Below, in pieces: positions 37,263-47,909 of a stretch of 64,000 nucleotides of DNA. The notes beneath the pieces are model-generated. The model saw only the letters and a program-made list of their open reading frames with translations, was not told where the DNA came from and made no database searches. A program made the translations under genes and the position numbers. Within the stretch, counting starts at the first letter, position 1; each line of letters starts with the position of its first letter. Origin of the DNA: Microbacterium sp. Bi121 (GTDB lineage: Bacteria; Actinomycetota; Actinomycetes; Actinomycetales; Microbacteriaceae); NCBI RefSeq assembly GCF_918698005.1, contig NZ_CAKKLJ010000002.1:186001-250000 (forward strand). The letters run 5' to 3'.

Positions 37263-38986
37263 TGCCTTTTGCTGACGCGAACGTTCCGCTGCTGTCGGTG
37301 CAGGATCTGGAGGTCGCCTTCCGCACCCAGGACGGCGTCGTGCCGGCCGTGCGCGGCGTAAGCTTCGACATCTATCCCGGCGAGACCATGGCGATCGTGG
37401 GGGAATCCGGTTCCGGCAAGTCGACGACCGCCCACGCGATCATCAACCTGCTCCCCGGGAGCGGGCAGGTCACCGGAGGAAAGGTGCTGTTCCAGGGGCG
37501 GGATCTCACGACGCTGAGCAAGTCCCAGATCGAAGAGGTCAGAGGCAAGCTCATTGGCCTCGTCCCGCAGGACCCGATGAACAGCCTCAATCCGGTGCAT
37601 CGCATCGGGTTCCAGGTCGAGGAGACCATCCGGGCCAACGGGCTCGCAGACAGCAAGAGGGCCGCTCGCAAGCGCGCCGTCGAGGTTCTCCAGCAGGCGG
37701 GGCTGGCGGATGCTGAGTCCAGACTGCGCCAGTTCCCGCACGAGTTCTCCGGCGGGATGCGGCAGCGCGTCCTGATCGGGATCGGCCTGTCGTCGCATCC
37801 CGAGCTGCTGATCGCCGACGAGCCGACCAGTGCGCTGGATGTCACGGTGCAGAAGAAGATCCTCGATCACCTCGAGAGTCTCGCCGCTGAGCGGAACACC
37901 GCCGTGCTGTTCATCACGCATGACCTCGGGCTCGCAGCCGAGCGCGCCGAGAACCTGGTCGTAATGCACCGTGGACGCATCGTGGAGTCGGGGCCGGCGC
38001 TGGAAATCCTCCAGAATCCGCAGCATCCGTACACGCAGCGACTCGTCGCGGCTGCGCCGAGCCTGGCGTCCAAGCGCATCCAGTCCGCTTCAAGCCATGA
38101 TGAGTCCGTCGACTCGATCGAGGTCGAGGGGCTGGATGACCTCGCCGTCATCCCCACCGTCGTCGATCGCGATGCCATCGAGTCGGCAGAGCCGGTGATC
38201 GAGTTCCGGGACGTGACGAAGGTGTTCAAGATCCGGGGAACCGGGTTCACATCGACGCGTTTCACGGCTGTGGATGACATCTCGTTCCAGGTGCCTAAGG
38301 GGTCGACGATGGCGATCGTCGGCGAATCCGGGTCGGGCAAGTCGACTGCGGCCAAGATGCTGCTGCGCCTGGAGCACAAGACGTCCGGCTCGATCCTCGT
38401 GAACGGCCGCGACACCGACACGATGAACAGGTCGGAGCTGCTGGCGATGCGTCGCCAGATGCAGCCGGTCTTCCAGGACCCGTACGGTTCGCTCGACCCG
38501 TTGCACAACATCGGCAACACGGTCGCCGAGCCGCTTCGGGTTCACGGAGTGGGCGATACGGATTCGCGTCGTGCTCGTGTGCTCGAGGTGCTCGACCAGG
38601 TCGCACTGCCGTCGAGCATCGTCGACCGGTATCCGAACGAGCTCTCCGGTGGGCAGCGGCAGCGCGTCGCCGTCGCGCGCGCGCTGGCACTCAAGCCCGA
38701 GATCGTTGTTCTGGACGAGGCGGTATCGGCGCTCGACGTCCTGGTGCAGGCCCAGGTGCTGAGCCTGCTCGCGAACCTGCAGGCCGAGCTGAACCTGACG
38801 TACCTGTTCATCACCCATGATCTGGCGGTGGTCCGCGTCATCGCCGACCGCGTCTGCGTCATGGAGAAGGGCCGGATCGTCGAGCAGGGCACCGTGGACG
38901 ATATCTTCGCTAACCCGCAGCAGGAGTACACCGAGCGTCTGCTCAGCGCGATCCCCGGCGCGTCGATCTCGCTCGGTGCCCACTGA
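37259..38986 (+). CDS. Fused dipeptide/oligopeptide ABC ATPase (DppD-DppF in one chain)
   Basis: A 575-residue protein with two ATPase domains in tandem. Domain 1 has GESGSGKSTT, FSGGMRQRV and LLIADEPTSALD. Domain 2 has GESGSGKSTA, LSGGQRQRV and IVVLDEAVSALD, each followed by an oligopeptide-type C-terminal extension (NPQHPYTQRL, NPQQEYTERL). The second Walker B has a Val in DEAVSALD instead of the more common DEPTSALD. The two halves are joined by a 60-residue acidic linker. Completes a four-gene importer. Confidence 0.93.
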   Translation: MMPFADANVPLLSVQDLEVAFRTQDGVVPAVRGVSFDIYPGETMAIVGESGSGKSTTAHAIINLLPGSGQVTGGKVLFQGRDLTTLSKSQIEEVRGKLIGLVPQDPMNSLNPVHRIGFQVEETIRANGLADSKRAARKRAVEVLQQAGLADAESRLRQFPHEFSGGMRQRVLIGIGLSSHPELLIADEPTSALDVTVQKKILDHLESLAAERNTAVLFITHDLGLAAERAENLVVMHRGRIVESGPALEILQNPQHPYTQRLVAAAPSLASKRIQSASSHDESVDSIEVEGLDDLAVIPTVVDRDAIESAEPVIEFRDVTKVFKIRGTGFTSTRFTAVDDISFQVPKGSTMAIVGESGSGKSTAAKMLLRLEHKTSGSILVNGRDTDTMNRSELLAMRRQMQPVFQDPYGSLDPLHNIGNTVAEPLRVHGVGDTDSRRARVLEVLDQVALPSSIVDRYPNELSGGQRQRVAVARALALKPEIVVLDEAVSALDVLVQAQVLSLLANLQAELNLTYLFITHDLAVVRVIADRVCVMEKGRIVEQGTVDDIFANPQQEYTERLLSAIPGASISLGAH

Positions 38987-38991
38987 TCCCT

Positions 38992-39058
38992 CGAATCAAC
39001 AAAACCACGCCGAGACACGCGCGAAGCGATGTGGTCTCGGCGTGGTTTTGCAGTTTCG
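38992..39058. repeat. 67-bp palindromic element, copy 3
   Basis: Core arms AAAACCACGCCGAGAC (39001-39016) and GTCTCGGCGTGGTTTT (39034-39049); the 17-base centre ACGCGCGAAGCGATGTG is not self-complementary over its whole length but is close to that of copy 4. Lies between the convergent importer ATPase and DUF559 genes. Confidence 0.85.
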
Positions 39059-39061
39059 GAA

Positions 39062-40003
39062 TTAGTCTCGGCCGAGCGGACGAAATCCGGTCAGGCGCAT
39101 CGTGTCGCGAGGGCGCACAGGATGCAGACCAGCTGCACGTAGTGCCGCATCAAGCGGCTCGATCTCGTGAAGCTCCGTCCATCCCCATCGCGCAAGCCCT
39201 GCGGTGTTTCGACGTAAACGGTTCTCTCGACGTTTCTCGTCGATGATCGTCTGAGCAGGGTCTCCCAGATCGCCCAAGTACTTGAAATCCCCATCAGATT
39301 CGCCGACGACATCGACATCTTCCCAGTAGAAGTCCCCGCGGTCGACATGCCCCTCGAAGAAGAACTCCTGCTGCACGGTGGGCGCCTCGTAGCCGAGCCA
39401 CTCGATCACGGCGAGGCTGGCCGATTCGAGGATGCTCTCGGGACGGCCCGTCGCACGTTCGAGAGCCCAGCGCGCTTGACGCCGTCCTCGCCCGGATGCG
39501 AGCGCATCGTTCAATGCGATGAGGGACGCTCGCGAGATCGTGGGATCCGCTCGCATCAGTGCGTCCGCGTATGCCAGACCCTCGGCCGGTGGGCGAGAAC
39601 GTGCGATGTCGACTGCAGTGGCGGCGGGCGACGTGAGACGGATGCCGTCGACGACGATGATCTCGCGCGCATCGACGGAGGAGTGTGTACGGACGCCGCG
39701 ATACTCGCGTGAGGCTCCCGTTTCCGTGAGCAGATGCACAGGTCGGGACGGGTGAGCGACGAGCACGCCGAGGAGGGCGGCCGCTGATTCGCCGCAGATC
39801 ACTCGTCGCGGATCGACTGCCAACACGGCATGCACGCGTACCAACTGCTTCTCCCACGGCGGGAGAAGTCGCCAACCGTCAGTGTTCACGTAGACGCCGC
39901 GTGCGAGGCGTGTGAGTGCTCCGGAGCGCCAGCCTCGTTCGGTGTGGCTCACGCCTTCGTCGTGGGAGAGGAGCAGAGACAACGGGCTGGGGAGAAGCTG
40001 CAT
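39062..40003 (-). CDS. DUF559-domain protein with AbiEi-like N-terminus
   Basis: A 313-residue protein. The N-terminal 60 residues resemble the winged helix of AbiEi antitoxin-like proteins (ALTRLARGVYVNTDGWR). The C-terminus has a DUF559-type, Vsr-like endonuclease pattern: residues after VQQEFFFEGHVDRGDFYW hold D-V-D-V-V-G-E and D-G-D-F-K-Y. Such fused proteins are common accessory genes in Actinobacteria, with unproven defence or DNA-repair roles. Start at 40003 has CATTGT six bases upstream. The gene lies between two repeat elements. Confidence 0.8.
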   Translation of the reverse strand: MQLLPSPLSLLLSHDEGVSHTERGWRSGALTRLARGVYVNTDGWRLLPPWEKQLVRVHAVLAVDPRRVICGESAAALLGVLVAHPSRPVHLLTETGASREYRGVRTHSSVDAREIIVVDGIRLTSPAATAVDIARSRPPAEGLAYADALMRADPTISRASLIALNDALASGRGRRQARWALERATGRPESILESASLAVIEWLGYEAPTVQQEFFFEGHVDRGDFYWEDVDVVGESDGDFKYLGDLGDPAQTIIDEKRRENRLRRNTAGLARWGWTELHEIEPLDAALRAAGLHPVRPRDTMRLTGFRPLGRD

Positions 40004-40009
40004 CACCCC

Positions 40010-40015
40010 ACAATG
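40010..40015 (-). promoter_or_regulatory. -10-like hexamer of the DUF559 gene
   Basis: CATTGT on the minus strand, six bases before the ATG at 40003. Confidence 0.35.
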
Positions 40016-40092
40016 GACGTTATGTGTCCACTGGCACCGCGTTTCCACAGGTAGGGCCCGTGGCGCTTGATGTGCAGAGAGAGATGTCACTA

Positions 40093-40159
40093 CCGAGACT
40101 GCAAAACCACGCCGAGACGCACGCGAAGCGATGCGGTCTCGGCGTGGTTTTGCAGTCTC
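40093..40159. repeat. 67-bp palindromic element, copy 4
   Basis: The outer flanks and core arms join into a perfect 25-bp inverted repeat (40093-40117 with 40135-40159), core AAAACCACGCCGAGAC / GTCTCGGCGTGGTTTT, centre GCACGCGAAGCGATGCG. It follows the CPBP protease gene and precedes the DUF559 gene on the minus strand. Confidence 0.88.
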
Positions 40160-40160
40160 G

Positions 40161-40919
40161 CTAAGGGAGGAGGGGAGCGACGAAGGGGTAGCCGACGAAC
40201 GCGATCCCGTCGATGAGGAAGTGCGCGACGAGGAACGGGAGCAGGCGGCCTGTTCGGGCGAACAGCCACCCGAACAGCAGGCCCATCGCGAGGTTGCCGA
40301 CGAACGCGCCAGGGCCCTGGTACAGGTGATAGCTGGCACGCAGCACCGAGGTGGCGATGATGATCGGCCACAGGCCCCAGCCGAGCGTGCGGAGGCGGGA
40401 GAACAGGTATCCGAGCACCACGAACTCCTCGATGATCGAGGCGCGAGCGGCCGACAGCAGCAGAACAGGTACCGTCCACCAGTGCGTGTCGAGCCCGGCA
40501 GGATCCACGGCGACGAACAGCCCGAGCATCCGGCCGCCGACGTAGAGCGCGAGGCCGGGGATCCCGATGGCGAGCACGAGCAGGATGCCGCGACCGGCAT
40601 CCCTGCCGACTCGCGTGCCGTCCAGTCCGAGTCGCCCGAGATGAGGACGAGCGCTCTGCCACATCACGAAGCACACGAGCAGCACGGGAACGATCGAGAA
40701 TCCGATCCCCAGCACCTGGTAGATCAGGTCGAACACCTCGCGGTCGCTGCGCGAGGGGTTGAGCGTGGTGGTCTGGTCGGCGAGAGGCGTGGCATCCGTG
40801 AGCCGGTACGCGAGCTGCACGATCGCGTAGATCGCCGATTCGCCCAGTCCGAGGCCCAGCACGATGGCGATCTCCCACCACGTGCGAGCACGTGAGACAG
40901 AGGCGGATTCCGACGACAC
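40161..40919 (-). CDS. CPBP-family intramembrane protease
   Basis: A 252-residue integral membrane protein with about seven spans. The three catalytic motifs of the CAAX protease/bacteriocin-processing family are present: IIEEFVVLGYLFSRL (E164, E165), SYHLYQGPGAF (H198) and AHFLIDG (H233). Bacterial members are site-2-type proteases or bacteriocin self-immunity proteins; the target here is unknown. Divergent from typA. Confidence 0.88.
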   Translation of the reverse strand: MSSESASVSRARTWWEIAIVLGLGLGESAIYAIVQLAYRLTDATPLADQTTTLNPSRSDREVFDLIYQVLGIGFSIVPVLLVCFVMWQSARPHLGRLGLDGTRVGRDAGRGILLVLAIGIPGLALYVGGRMLGLFVAVDPAGLDTHWWTVPVLLLSAARASIIEEFVVLGYLFSRLRTLGWGLWPIIIATSVLRASYHLYQGPGAFVGNLAMGLLFGWLFARTGRLLPFLVAHFLIDGIAFVGYPFVAPLLP

Positions 40920-40978
40920 AGCCCGATGTTACGGGAGCGTTCATATGGGTGCTCGGTGAGCGGTCAGCGAGCGTGCGA

Positions 40979-40984
40979 TATCCT
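40979..40984 (+). promoter_or_regulatory. Possible -10 of typA
   Basis: TATCCT about 80 bases before the typA ATG; the leader contains AGGAAA near the start codon. Confidence 0.35.
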
Positions 40985-41064
40985 GTACCGTCACTTCGTC
41001 TCGCTGACGCTCGCTCAGTACAAGCGGCACCTCCATCACATACCAATCCCTTTAGGAAACCTGC

Positions 41065-42978
<1,914 letters not shown>

Positions 42979-42996
42979 CACCTCATTCCGTCGAGG

Positions 42997-43065
42997 CCCC
43001 CTCCGGCCGCCGACGCCCCGCTGACGTACGTCGCTGCGCGGGGCGCGGATGCCGCGAGGGGGTTT
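42997..43065 (+). terminator. Terminator after typA
   Basis: CCCCCTC (42997-43003) pairs with GAGGGGG (43056-43062), and inside it CGCCCCGC (43014-43021) with GCGGGGCG (43038-43045). TTT follows the outer stem. Confidence 0.65.
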
Positions 43066-43150
43066 CGTCGTGTCAGGATCCTGTGCAGGCCGGTCTGTAC
43101 AGAGACCTCGGCCGGGTCTACGGTGGCACCGAGAGCGTGAGGAGCCTCGG

Positions 43151-44158
43151 GTGATCCCGACCGACACCGAAGGAATCGACCAAGCGGTCGCCACGGGCGC
43201 GCTGCCGGGCTGGGAGCGTGTCGAAGAACTCGTGCTCGAGGCGCATCGTCGGCACTCGGGTGATGCGTCGGGCGAGGTCGCCGACTATATTCCGATCCTC
43301 GGAGCAGCCGACCCGGCGCTGTTCGGGCTCGCCGTGGTGGATGCCACGGGCGGCGTCCACGACGCCGGTGACGCTCTGCATCCGTTCTCTATCCAGTCGA
43401 TCTCGAAGATGTTCGTGTACGCGCTCGCGATCCAGGAGCACGGCCATGAGACCGTGCGCGACATCGTCGGGGTCAACAACACCGGGCTCTCGTTCAACTC
43501 GGTCATGGCGCTCGAGCTCAACGGCGGGCATCCGATGAACCCGATGGTCAATGCCGGGGCGATCGCCACGACGGCATTGATGCCCGGTGCCGACCCTGAT
43601 GCCAAATGGGAGAGCATCCGCGACGGGCTCTCCGCATTCGCCGGGCGGGAGCTCCCGTTCGACGACGACGTGTATCACTCGGAGATCCAGACGAACGAAC
43701 GCAACCGCGCACTGGGTCGGCTGCTCGGCAGCTACGGACGCTTGACGGGCGACTCGGACGAGATCGTCGACGTCTACACGCGCCAGTGCTCGCTGAACGT
43801 CACGGCGCATGACCTCGCCGTCATGGGCGCGACTCTCGCGGACGGCGGCGTGAACCCCGTCACGGGGCGTCGAGTCGTCTCCGCGGATGTCTGTCGCGAC
43901 ACTCTCGCCGTGGTCGCGGCATCCGGACTATACGAACGCTCGGGGGAGTGGCTCTTCGAGATCGGCCTTCCGGCGAAGTCAGGGGTGTCCGGCGGCATCG
44001 TCGCCGTCGCGCCCGGCAAAGGGGCGGCCGGCGCGTTCTCGCCGCCATTGGACAGCGCAGGCAACTCGGTGCGCGCGCAGCTCGCGATCGGCCATCTCTC
44101 ACGATCACTGGGATTGAACCTGTTCGCATCAGCGCCGATGACCCGCGCCGAGGAGTGA
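43151..44158 (+). CDS. glsA: Glutaminase A
   Basis: A 335-residue serine-dependent glutaminase, hydrolysing glutamine to glutamate and ammonia. The beta-lactamase-like SxxK pair is in HPFSIQSISKMFVYAL (S83, K86), and NPMVNAGAIA and SGVSGGIVAVAPGKG are family signatures. The GTG at 43151 has GAGGAG seven bases before; the frame from 43049 runs through the terminator hairpin. In other bacteria glutaminase supports acid resistance by releasing ammonia. The next gene begins within the stop region. Confidence 0.95.
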   Translation: MIPTDTEGIDQAVATGALPGWERVEELVLEAHRRHSGDASGEVADYIPILGAADPALFGLAVVDATGGVHDAGDALHPFSIQSISKMFVYALAIQEHGHETVRDIVGVNNTGLSFNSVMALELNGGHPMNPMVNAGAIATTALMPGADPDAKWESIRDGLSAFAGRELPFDDDVYHSEIQTNERNRALGRLLGSYGRLTGDSDEIVDVYTRQCSLNVTAHDLAVMGATLADGGVNPVTGRRVVSADVCRDTLAVVAASGLYERSGEWLFEIGLPAKSGVSGGIVAVAPGKGAAGAFSPPLDSAGNSVRAQLAIGHLSRSLGLNLFASAPMTRAEE

Positions 44159-44163
44159 TGATC

Positions 44164-45789
44164 ATGACCGACACCGTCGCGAAGGAGGCCTCGCAGAGGA
44201 CGTCCTGGCTGCCCATGGTGAGCCTGTTCCTCGCGCAGGTGCTCATGTCGTTCAACGTCGCAGCGCTGCCGATCTCGCTGGGCGGCATGGTCGAGGACTT
44301 CGGTGTGCCGCCGACGATCGCGAGTTCGACCATCGTCGTGTACGGGCTCGCGGTGGCGGCGCTCGTGATGACTGGCGCGAAGCTCGGGCAGCGCGTCGGT
44401 TGGGTGCTGATCTTCCGCATCGTGATCGTGCTGTTCGCCGGCTCATCCCTGCTGATGATCTTCGCGCCCACGGTGGCCTGGGCGATCACGGGTCAGGCCG
44501 CCGCCGGAGCCGCGGCAGCGATCATCGTGCCATCGCTCGTCGCGCTGATCGCCGAGAACTACCACGGCCCGCAGCAGGCGACCGCGATCGGCGCTCTGGG
44601 TTCGGCGCGTGCGATCTCCGGTGTGAGCGCGTTCCTCATCGGAGGAACGCTCGGTACCCTGGTCGGCTGGCGACCGGTGTTCATGATCGTGCTGGGCATC
44701 GCCGTCGTCGTCTTCGCGCTGAGCTTCACACTGCGCGGCGACCACGGGAACGCCACGATCCGCATCGACCTCGTCGCCGCGCTGCTGATCGGCTCGGCGA
44801 TCGTGCTCCTCACCCTGGGCTTCAACAACCTCAACACCTGGGGAGCGCTCGCCGCGACCGAGGGGGCACCGTTCACCGTGTTCGGCCTGTCGCCGGCACC
44901 GCTGTTCATCATCGTCGGCGTCGTGCTCGGTCAGGGATTCTTCCTCTGGACGAGACGGCGGATGTCGCGAGGGCAGGTGCCCCTGATCGACCTCAGCATC
45001 ATCGACTCACCGCGGGAGCGCGCCGCCGTCTACGCGATGTTCATCGTCGTGGCGCTCGAGGCCTGCGTCAACTTCTCGATCCCGCTGTACATCCAGATCG
45101 TGCAGGGGCGCACGCCCTTCGACACCTCTCTGGCGATGATGCCGTTCAATCTCACCGTGTTCGTCACCGCGACCCTGGTCGTTCGCTTCTACAAGCGGTA
45201 TCCGCCGCGGACGATCGGCGTCTTCGGCTTCATTCTGACGACTGCGGCACTGATCTGGCTGTCGATCGTCGTGAACAACAACTGGGAGACGCTTCCGACC
45301 ATCCTCGGCCTGTTCGTCTTCGGCGTCGGGCAGGGCGCTCTGGTGACGCTGGTGTTCAATGTGCTCGTCACCTCCGCCCCTGCCGCGCTCGCGGGAGATG
45401 TGGGTTCCCTTCGCGGCACGACGCAGAACCTCGCCTCGGCAGTCGGAACAGCGGTCGCCGGCGCACTCCTGGTGTCTCTGCTCGGCATCAGCGTCGGGCG
45501 AGCAGTGCTCGAGCATCCTGAGCTGCCCCCGTCGCTGGTCGCGCAGGTCAACATGGATGACATCAACTTCGTCAGCAACGACGATCTGCGCGCGGTGCTC
45601 GAGAGTACCGATGCCACGCAGGAGCAGGTCGATGCGGCCGTCACCGTCAACGAGGAGTCCAGGCTCGGAACATTGCGGCTCGGCCTTCTGATCCTCGCCG
45701 GCATCAGTGCGCTGGCGATCCTGCCGGCCTCGCGTCTGCCTCGATACAAGCCCGACGAGATCCCCGATCCGGATCCTGTGTCGACCTAG
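44164..45789 (+). CDS. MFS transporter (DHA2-like, 14 spans)
   Basis: A 541-residue major facilitator protein with about 14 spans, and a soluble insert near 465-505 before the last spans. GAGGAG (inside the glsA end) is eight bases before the ATG at 44164; the ATG at 44158 overlaps the glsA stop but is too close. The gene is evidently co-transcribed with glsA, so it may export a drug or an amino-acid-derived compound; the substrate is not predictable. Confidence 0.88.
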   Translation: MTDTVAKEASQRTSWLPMVSLFLAQVLMSFNVAALPISLGGMVEDFGVPPTIASSTIVVYGLAVAALVMTGAKLGQRVGWVLIFRIVIVLFAGSSLLMIFAPTVAWAITGQAAAGAAAAIIVPSLVALIAENYHGPQQATAIGALGSARAISGVSAFLIGGTLGTLVGWRPVFMIVLGIAVVVFALSFTLRGDHGNATIRIDLVAALLIGSAIVLLTLGFNNLNTWGALAATEGAPFTVFGLSPAPLFIIVGVVLGQGFFLWTRRRMSRGQVPLIDLSIIDSPRERAAVYAMFIVVALEACVNFSIPLYIQIVQGRTPFDTSLAMMPFNLTVFVTATLVVRFYKRYPPRTIGVFGFILTTAALIWLSIVVNNNWETLPTILGLFVFGVGQGALVTLVFNVLVTSAPAALAGDVGSLRGTTQNLASAVGTAVAGALLVSLLGISVGRAVLEHPELPPSLVAQVNMDDINFVSNDDLRAVLESTDATQEQVDAAVTVNEESRLGTLRLGLLILAGISALAILPASRLPRYKPDEIPDPDPVST

Positions 45790-45799
45790 CGCCCGCCGC

Positions 45800-46345
45800 T
45801 CAGCGCAACTCGGAGATGAGCACAGCGCTCGTGCCGGCGACCTTCGCCTCGAACAGGTGCGGGGTGTCGCCGGCGTACGCGAGATAGTCCCCGGGGTTCA
45901 GCAGCACGCCGTCTCCCGCCGGTCCGATCAGCGCCTGGCCGGAGAGCAGGATGACGTGCTCCGTCGTGCCGGCGTGATGCGGGTCGGATCGGCGCGGTTC
46001 ACCGGGCTCGGCCTGGATGAGATAAACGTCGCGACGGGCGCCAGGAGGGCTGGCCGACAGCAGCGTTGCGCTGTACGCGGCGGCCGCCGATGGCACTCCG
46101 GCGAGGTCGGCTGCGCGGATCAGCGTCGGCGCGTTCGCCTGCTGATCCACGAGGACGGCGAACGGGACGTCCAGCGCGACGCCGAGGGCCCAGAGCGTCT
46201 CGACGCTCGGGTTCCCCGATCCGCCCTCGAGCTGCGACACCGTCGCCTTCGACACTCCGGCTCGCCTGGCGAGCTCCGAGACGGACAGCCCGCGTGCTTC
46301 GCGCTCTCGGCGCAGAGTTCGCGCGATGCGTGTTCCGAGATCCAT
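45800..46345 (-). CDS. XRE-cupin transcriptional regulator
   Basis: A 181-residue regulator with an N-terminal helix-turn-helix (about 18-40, LSVSELARRAGVSKATVSQLE) and a C-terminal cupin (about 105-181). This layout is typical of repressors sensing small ligands. It is divergent from azlCD, which it most likely controls; transporters of the AzlC family often sit beside such a regulator. A GTCAA...TTGAC inverted repeat lies between the two genes. Confidence 0.9.
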   Translation of the reverse strand: MDLGTRIARTLRREREARGLSVSELARRAGVSKATVSQLEGGSGNPSVETLWALGVALDVPFAVLVDQQANAPTLIRAADLAGVPSAAAAYSATLLSASPPGARRDVYLIQAEPGEPRRSDPHHAGTTEHVILLSGQALIGPAGDGVLLNPGDYLAYAGDTPHLFEAKVAGTSAVLISELR

Positions 46346-46355
46346 GCGTTCATCA

Positions 46356-46402
46356 TGTCAAACGTTCGTTCACTTGACTATCCCGCGGCAGGTGTTCAGA
46401 AT
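46356..46402 (+). promoter_or_regulatory. azlCD promoter and candidate operator
   Basis: TTGACT (-35, 46373-46378) and CAGAAT (-10, 46397-46402) are 18 bases apart, and the ATG at 46410 is seven bases after the -10. GTCAA (46356-46360) and TTGAC (46373-46377) form an inverted repeat with 12 bases between; its right arm is the -35 itself. Confidence 0.6.
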
Positions 46403-46409
46403 GACGAGC

Positions 46410-47150
46410 ATGCGTTCATCGAATCGAACGGCGGATGCCGGATCCGCCGATGTCGCGCGCCGCGAGGTCTGGCGCGAGGGCATCGGCGTCGCCGTGGCCA
46501 CGAGCGCGTACGGCATCTCGTTCGGAGCCCTCGCCGTGGCATCCGGCCTCGACGTCTGGCAGACGTGCGTGCTGAGCCTGCTGATGTTCACCGGCGGATC
46601 CCAGTTCGCGTTCATCGGGGTGCTCAGCGCAGGAGGCATCGGCGCCCTGCCCTCGGCGATCGCTTCGGCTGCCCTCCTGGGCGTGCGCAACGTGGCGTAC
46701 GGCATGCGGATGTCGCCCATCATCGGCGCCGGCGCCCTGCGTCGCACGGCCGCCGCGCATGTCACGATCGACGAATCGACGGCCGTGGCGATCTCGCAGA
46801 GCACGACGCCTCTGCGTCGTCTGGGCTTCTGGGTCACCGGTCTCGGCGTGTTCATCGGCTGGAATCTCACCACACTCCTCGGCGCGCTCCTCGGCGACGT
46901 GCTCGGCGATCCCAAGACCTGGGGGCTGGATGCGGCGGCCGCAGCCGCATTCCTCGCGCTGCTCTGGCCGCGCCTCAAGCAGCGTCAGGCCATCGCGGTC
47001 GGCGTGGCGGCTGCCGTGGTCGCAGCGGCGCTGACCCCGTTCATCATGCCGGGGCTGCCGGTGCTCGTGGCCGCCGTCGTCGCCATCCTCGTCGGGTGGT
47101 TCAACTGGCTGGGGCGCGACCAGAGCCCGTCGGGCGAGGGAGCCCGGTGA
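46410..47150 (+). CDS. azlC: AzlC-family branched-chain amino acid exporter subunit
   Basis: A 246-residue inner-membrane protein of the AzlC/BrnF group, the large subunit of a two-part exporter of branched-chain amino acids. GISFGALAVASGLDVWQT, MFTGGSQFAFIGVL and LLGVRNVAYGMRMSPI are conserved family stretches. I chose the ATG at 46410 over 46401 because of promoter spacing. Overlaps azlD (GTGA). Confidence 0.88.
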   Translation: MRSSNRTADAGSADVARREVWREGIGVAVATSAYGISFGALAVASGLDVWQTCVLSLLMFTGGSQFAFIGVLSAGGIGALPSAIASAALLGVRNVAYGMRMSPIIGAGALRRTAAAHVTIDESTAVAISQSTTPLRRLGFWVTGLGVFIGWNLTTLLGALLGDVLGDPKTWGLDAAAAAAFLALLWPRLKQRQAIAVGVAAAVVAAALTPFIMPGLPVLVAAVVAILVGWFNWLGRDQSPSGEGAR

Positions 47151-47461
47151 GCGTCTGGAGCGCGGTGCTGCTGGCCGCATGCATCTGTGCGGCGCTCAAG
47201 GCCTTCGGCTACCTGATCCCCGCACGCCTGCTCGAAGCGCCGCGGCCGGCGCGGATCTCGGATCTGCTCACCGTCGCCCTTCTCGCCGCCCTGGTCGCCG
47301 TGCAGACCCTCGGCAACGGTCAGGCCATCGTGGTCGATGCGCGGATCCCGGCCGTCCTGGTCGCGGCTGGGCTGTTGTACCTGCGCCAGTCGTTCCTCGT
47401 CGTCGTGATCGCTGCAGCCGCAGTCGCCGCCGTGCTGCGGCTCGTCGGCTGGGCTGTCTGA
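47147..47461 (+). CDS. azlD: AzlD-family small subunit
   Basis: A 104-residue membrane protein with three to four spans, the BrnE/AzlD partner of AzlC. Family marks are the early GYLIPARLLE and the later DARIPAVLVAAGLLYLRQSF. The GTG overlaps the azlC stop, so expression is coupled. Confidence 0.85.
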   Translation: MSVWSAVLLAACICAALKAFGYLIPARLLEAPRPARISDLLTVALLAALVAVQTLGNGQAIVVDARIPAVLVAAGLLYLRQSFLVVVIAAAAVAAVLRLVGWAV

Positions 47462-47486
47462 AGGCGGGAACCCGGCACTCGCGGCG

Positions 47487-47492
47487 TAAGAT
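47487..47492 (+). promoter_or_regulatory. -10-like hexamer of the DUF6113 gene
   Basis: TAAGAT, six bases before the GTG at 47499. Confidence 0.55.
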
Positions 47493-47498
47493 CTGTCC

Positions 47499-47900
47499 GT
47501 GCCCAACTGGTTGTCTCGAACGCTGTCCTGGATCGCCGCTGCCCTTGTCGGTGTCGTCTACGGCGCCGCCGGCACCATCGCGCACAGTCTGATGTGGGGG
47601 CCGGTGCCGATCGGGCTCATCGTCGGCGCGATCGCCTGTGCCGCACTGCTCATTGCTGTGCGCGCACTCACCCACGACCGTGCGGCGACCATCGCCACGG
47701 CTCTCGGCATGATCGGGATGCTGCTGATCATCTCCGGCCCAGGGCCCGGCGGCTCCATCATCGTTCCGAACACCCCGATCGGGCAGGTCTGGATCTACCT
47801 CGTCGCCGGCATCGCGCTGCTCGTGATCGCCTGGCCGAACCTCCGACGCCAGGCACAGCACGCGCCGCGTGAGGCGCCTCACCCCGAGAACGGGTCGTAG
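47499..47900 (+). CDS. DUF6113-type membrane protein
   Basis: A 133-residue protein with four predicted spans and a short hydrophilic C-terminus. It resembles DUF6113 proteins, which in Microbacteriaceae precede the ferredoxin gene, as here (nine bases separate the genes). Function unknown. GTG start. Confidence 0.75.
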   Translation: MPNWLSRTLSWIAAALVGVVYGAAGTIAHSLMWGPVPIGLIVGAIACAALLIAVRALTHDRAATIATALGMIGMLLIISGPGPGGSIIVPNTPIGQVWIYLVAGIALLVIAWPNLRRQAQHAPREAPHPENGS

Positions 47901-47903
47901 ACT
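47898..47903 (+). promoter_or_regulatory. -10-like hexamer of fdxA
   Basis: TAGACT overlapping the end of the previous gene, six bases before the GTG at 47910. Confidence 0.5.
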
Positions 47904-47909
47904 GAAGGG

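Noticed and set aside
38992..40159. Insertion sequence or attachment sites around the DUF559 gene
   Set aside because: There is no transposase or integrase and no clear target duplication; the elements are palindromes also found elsewhere without such a gene.
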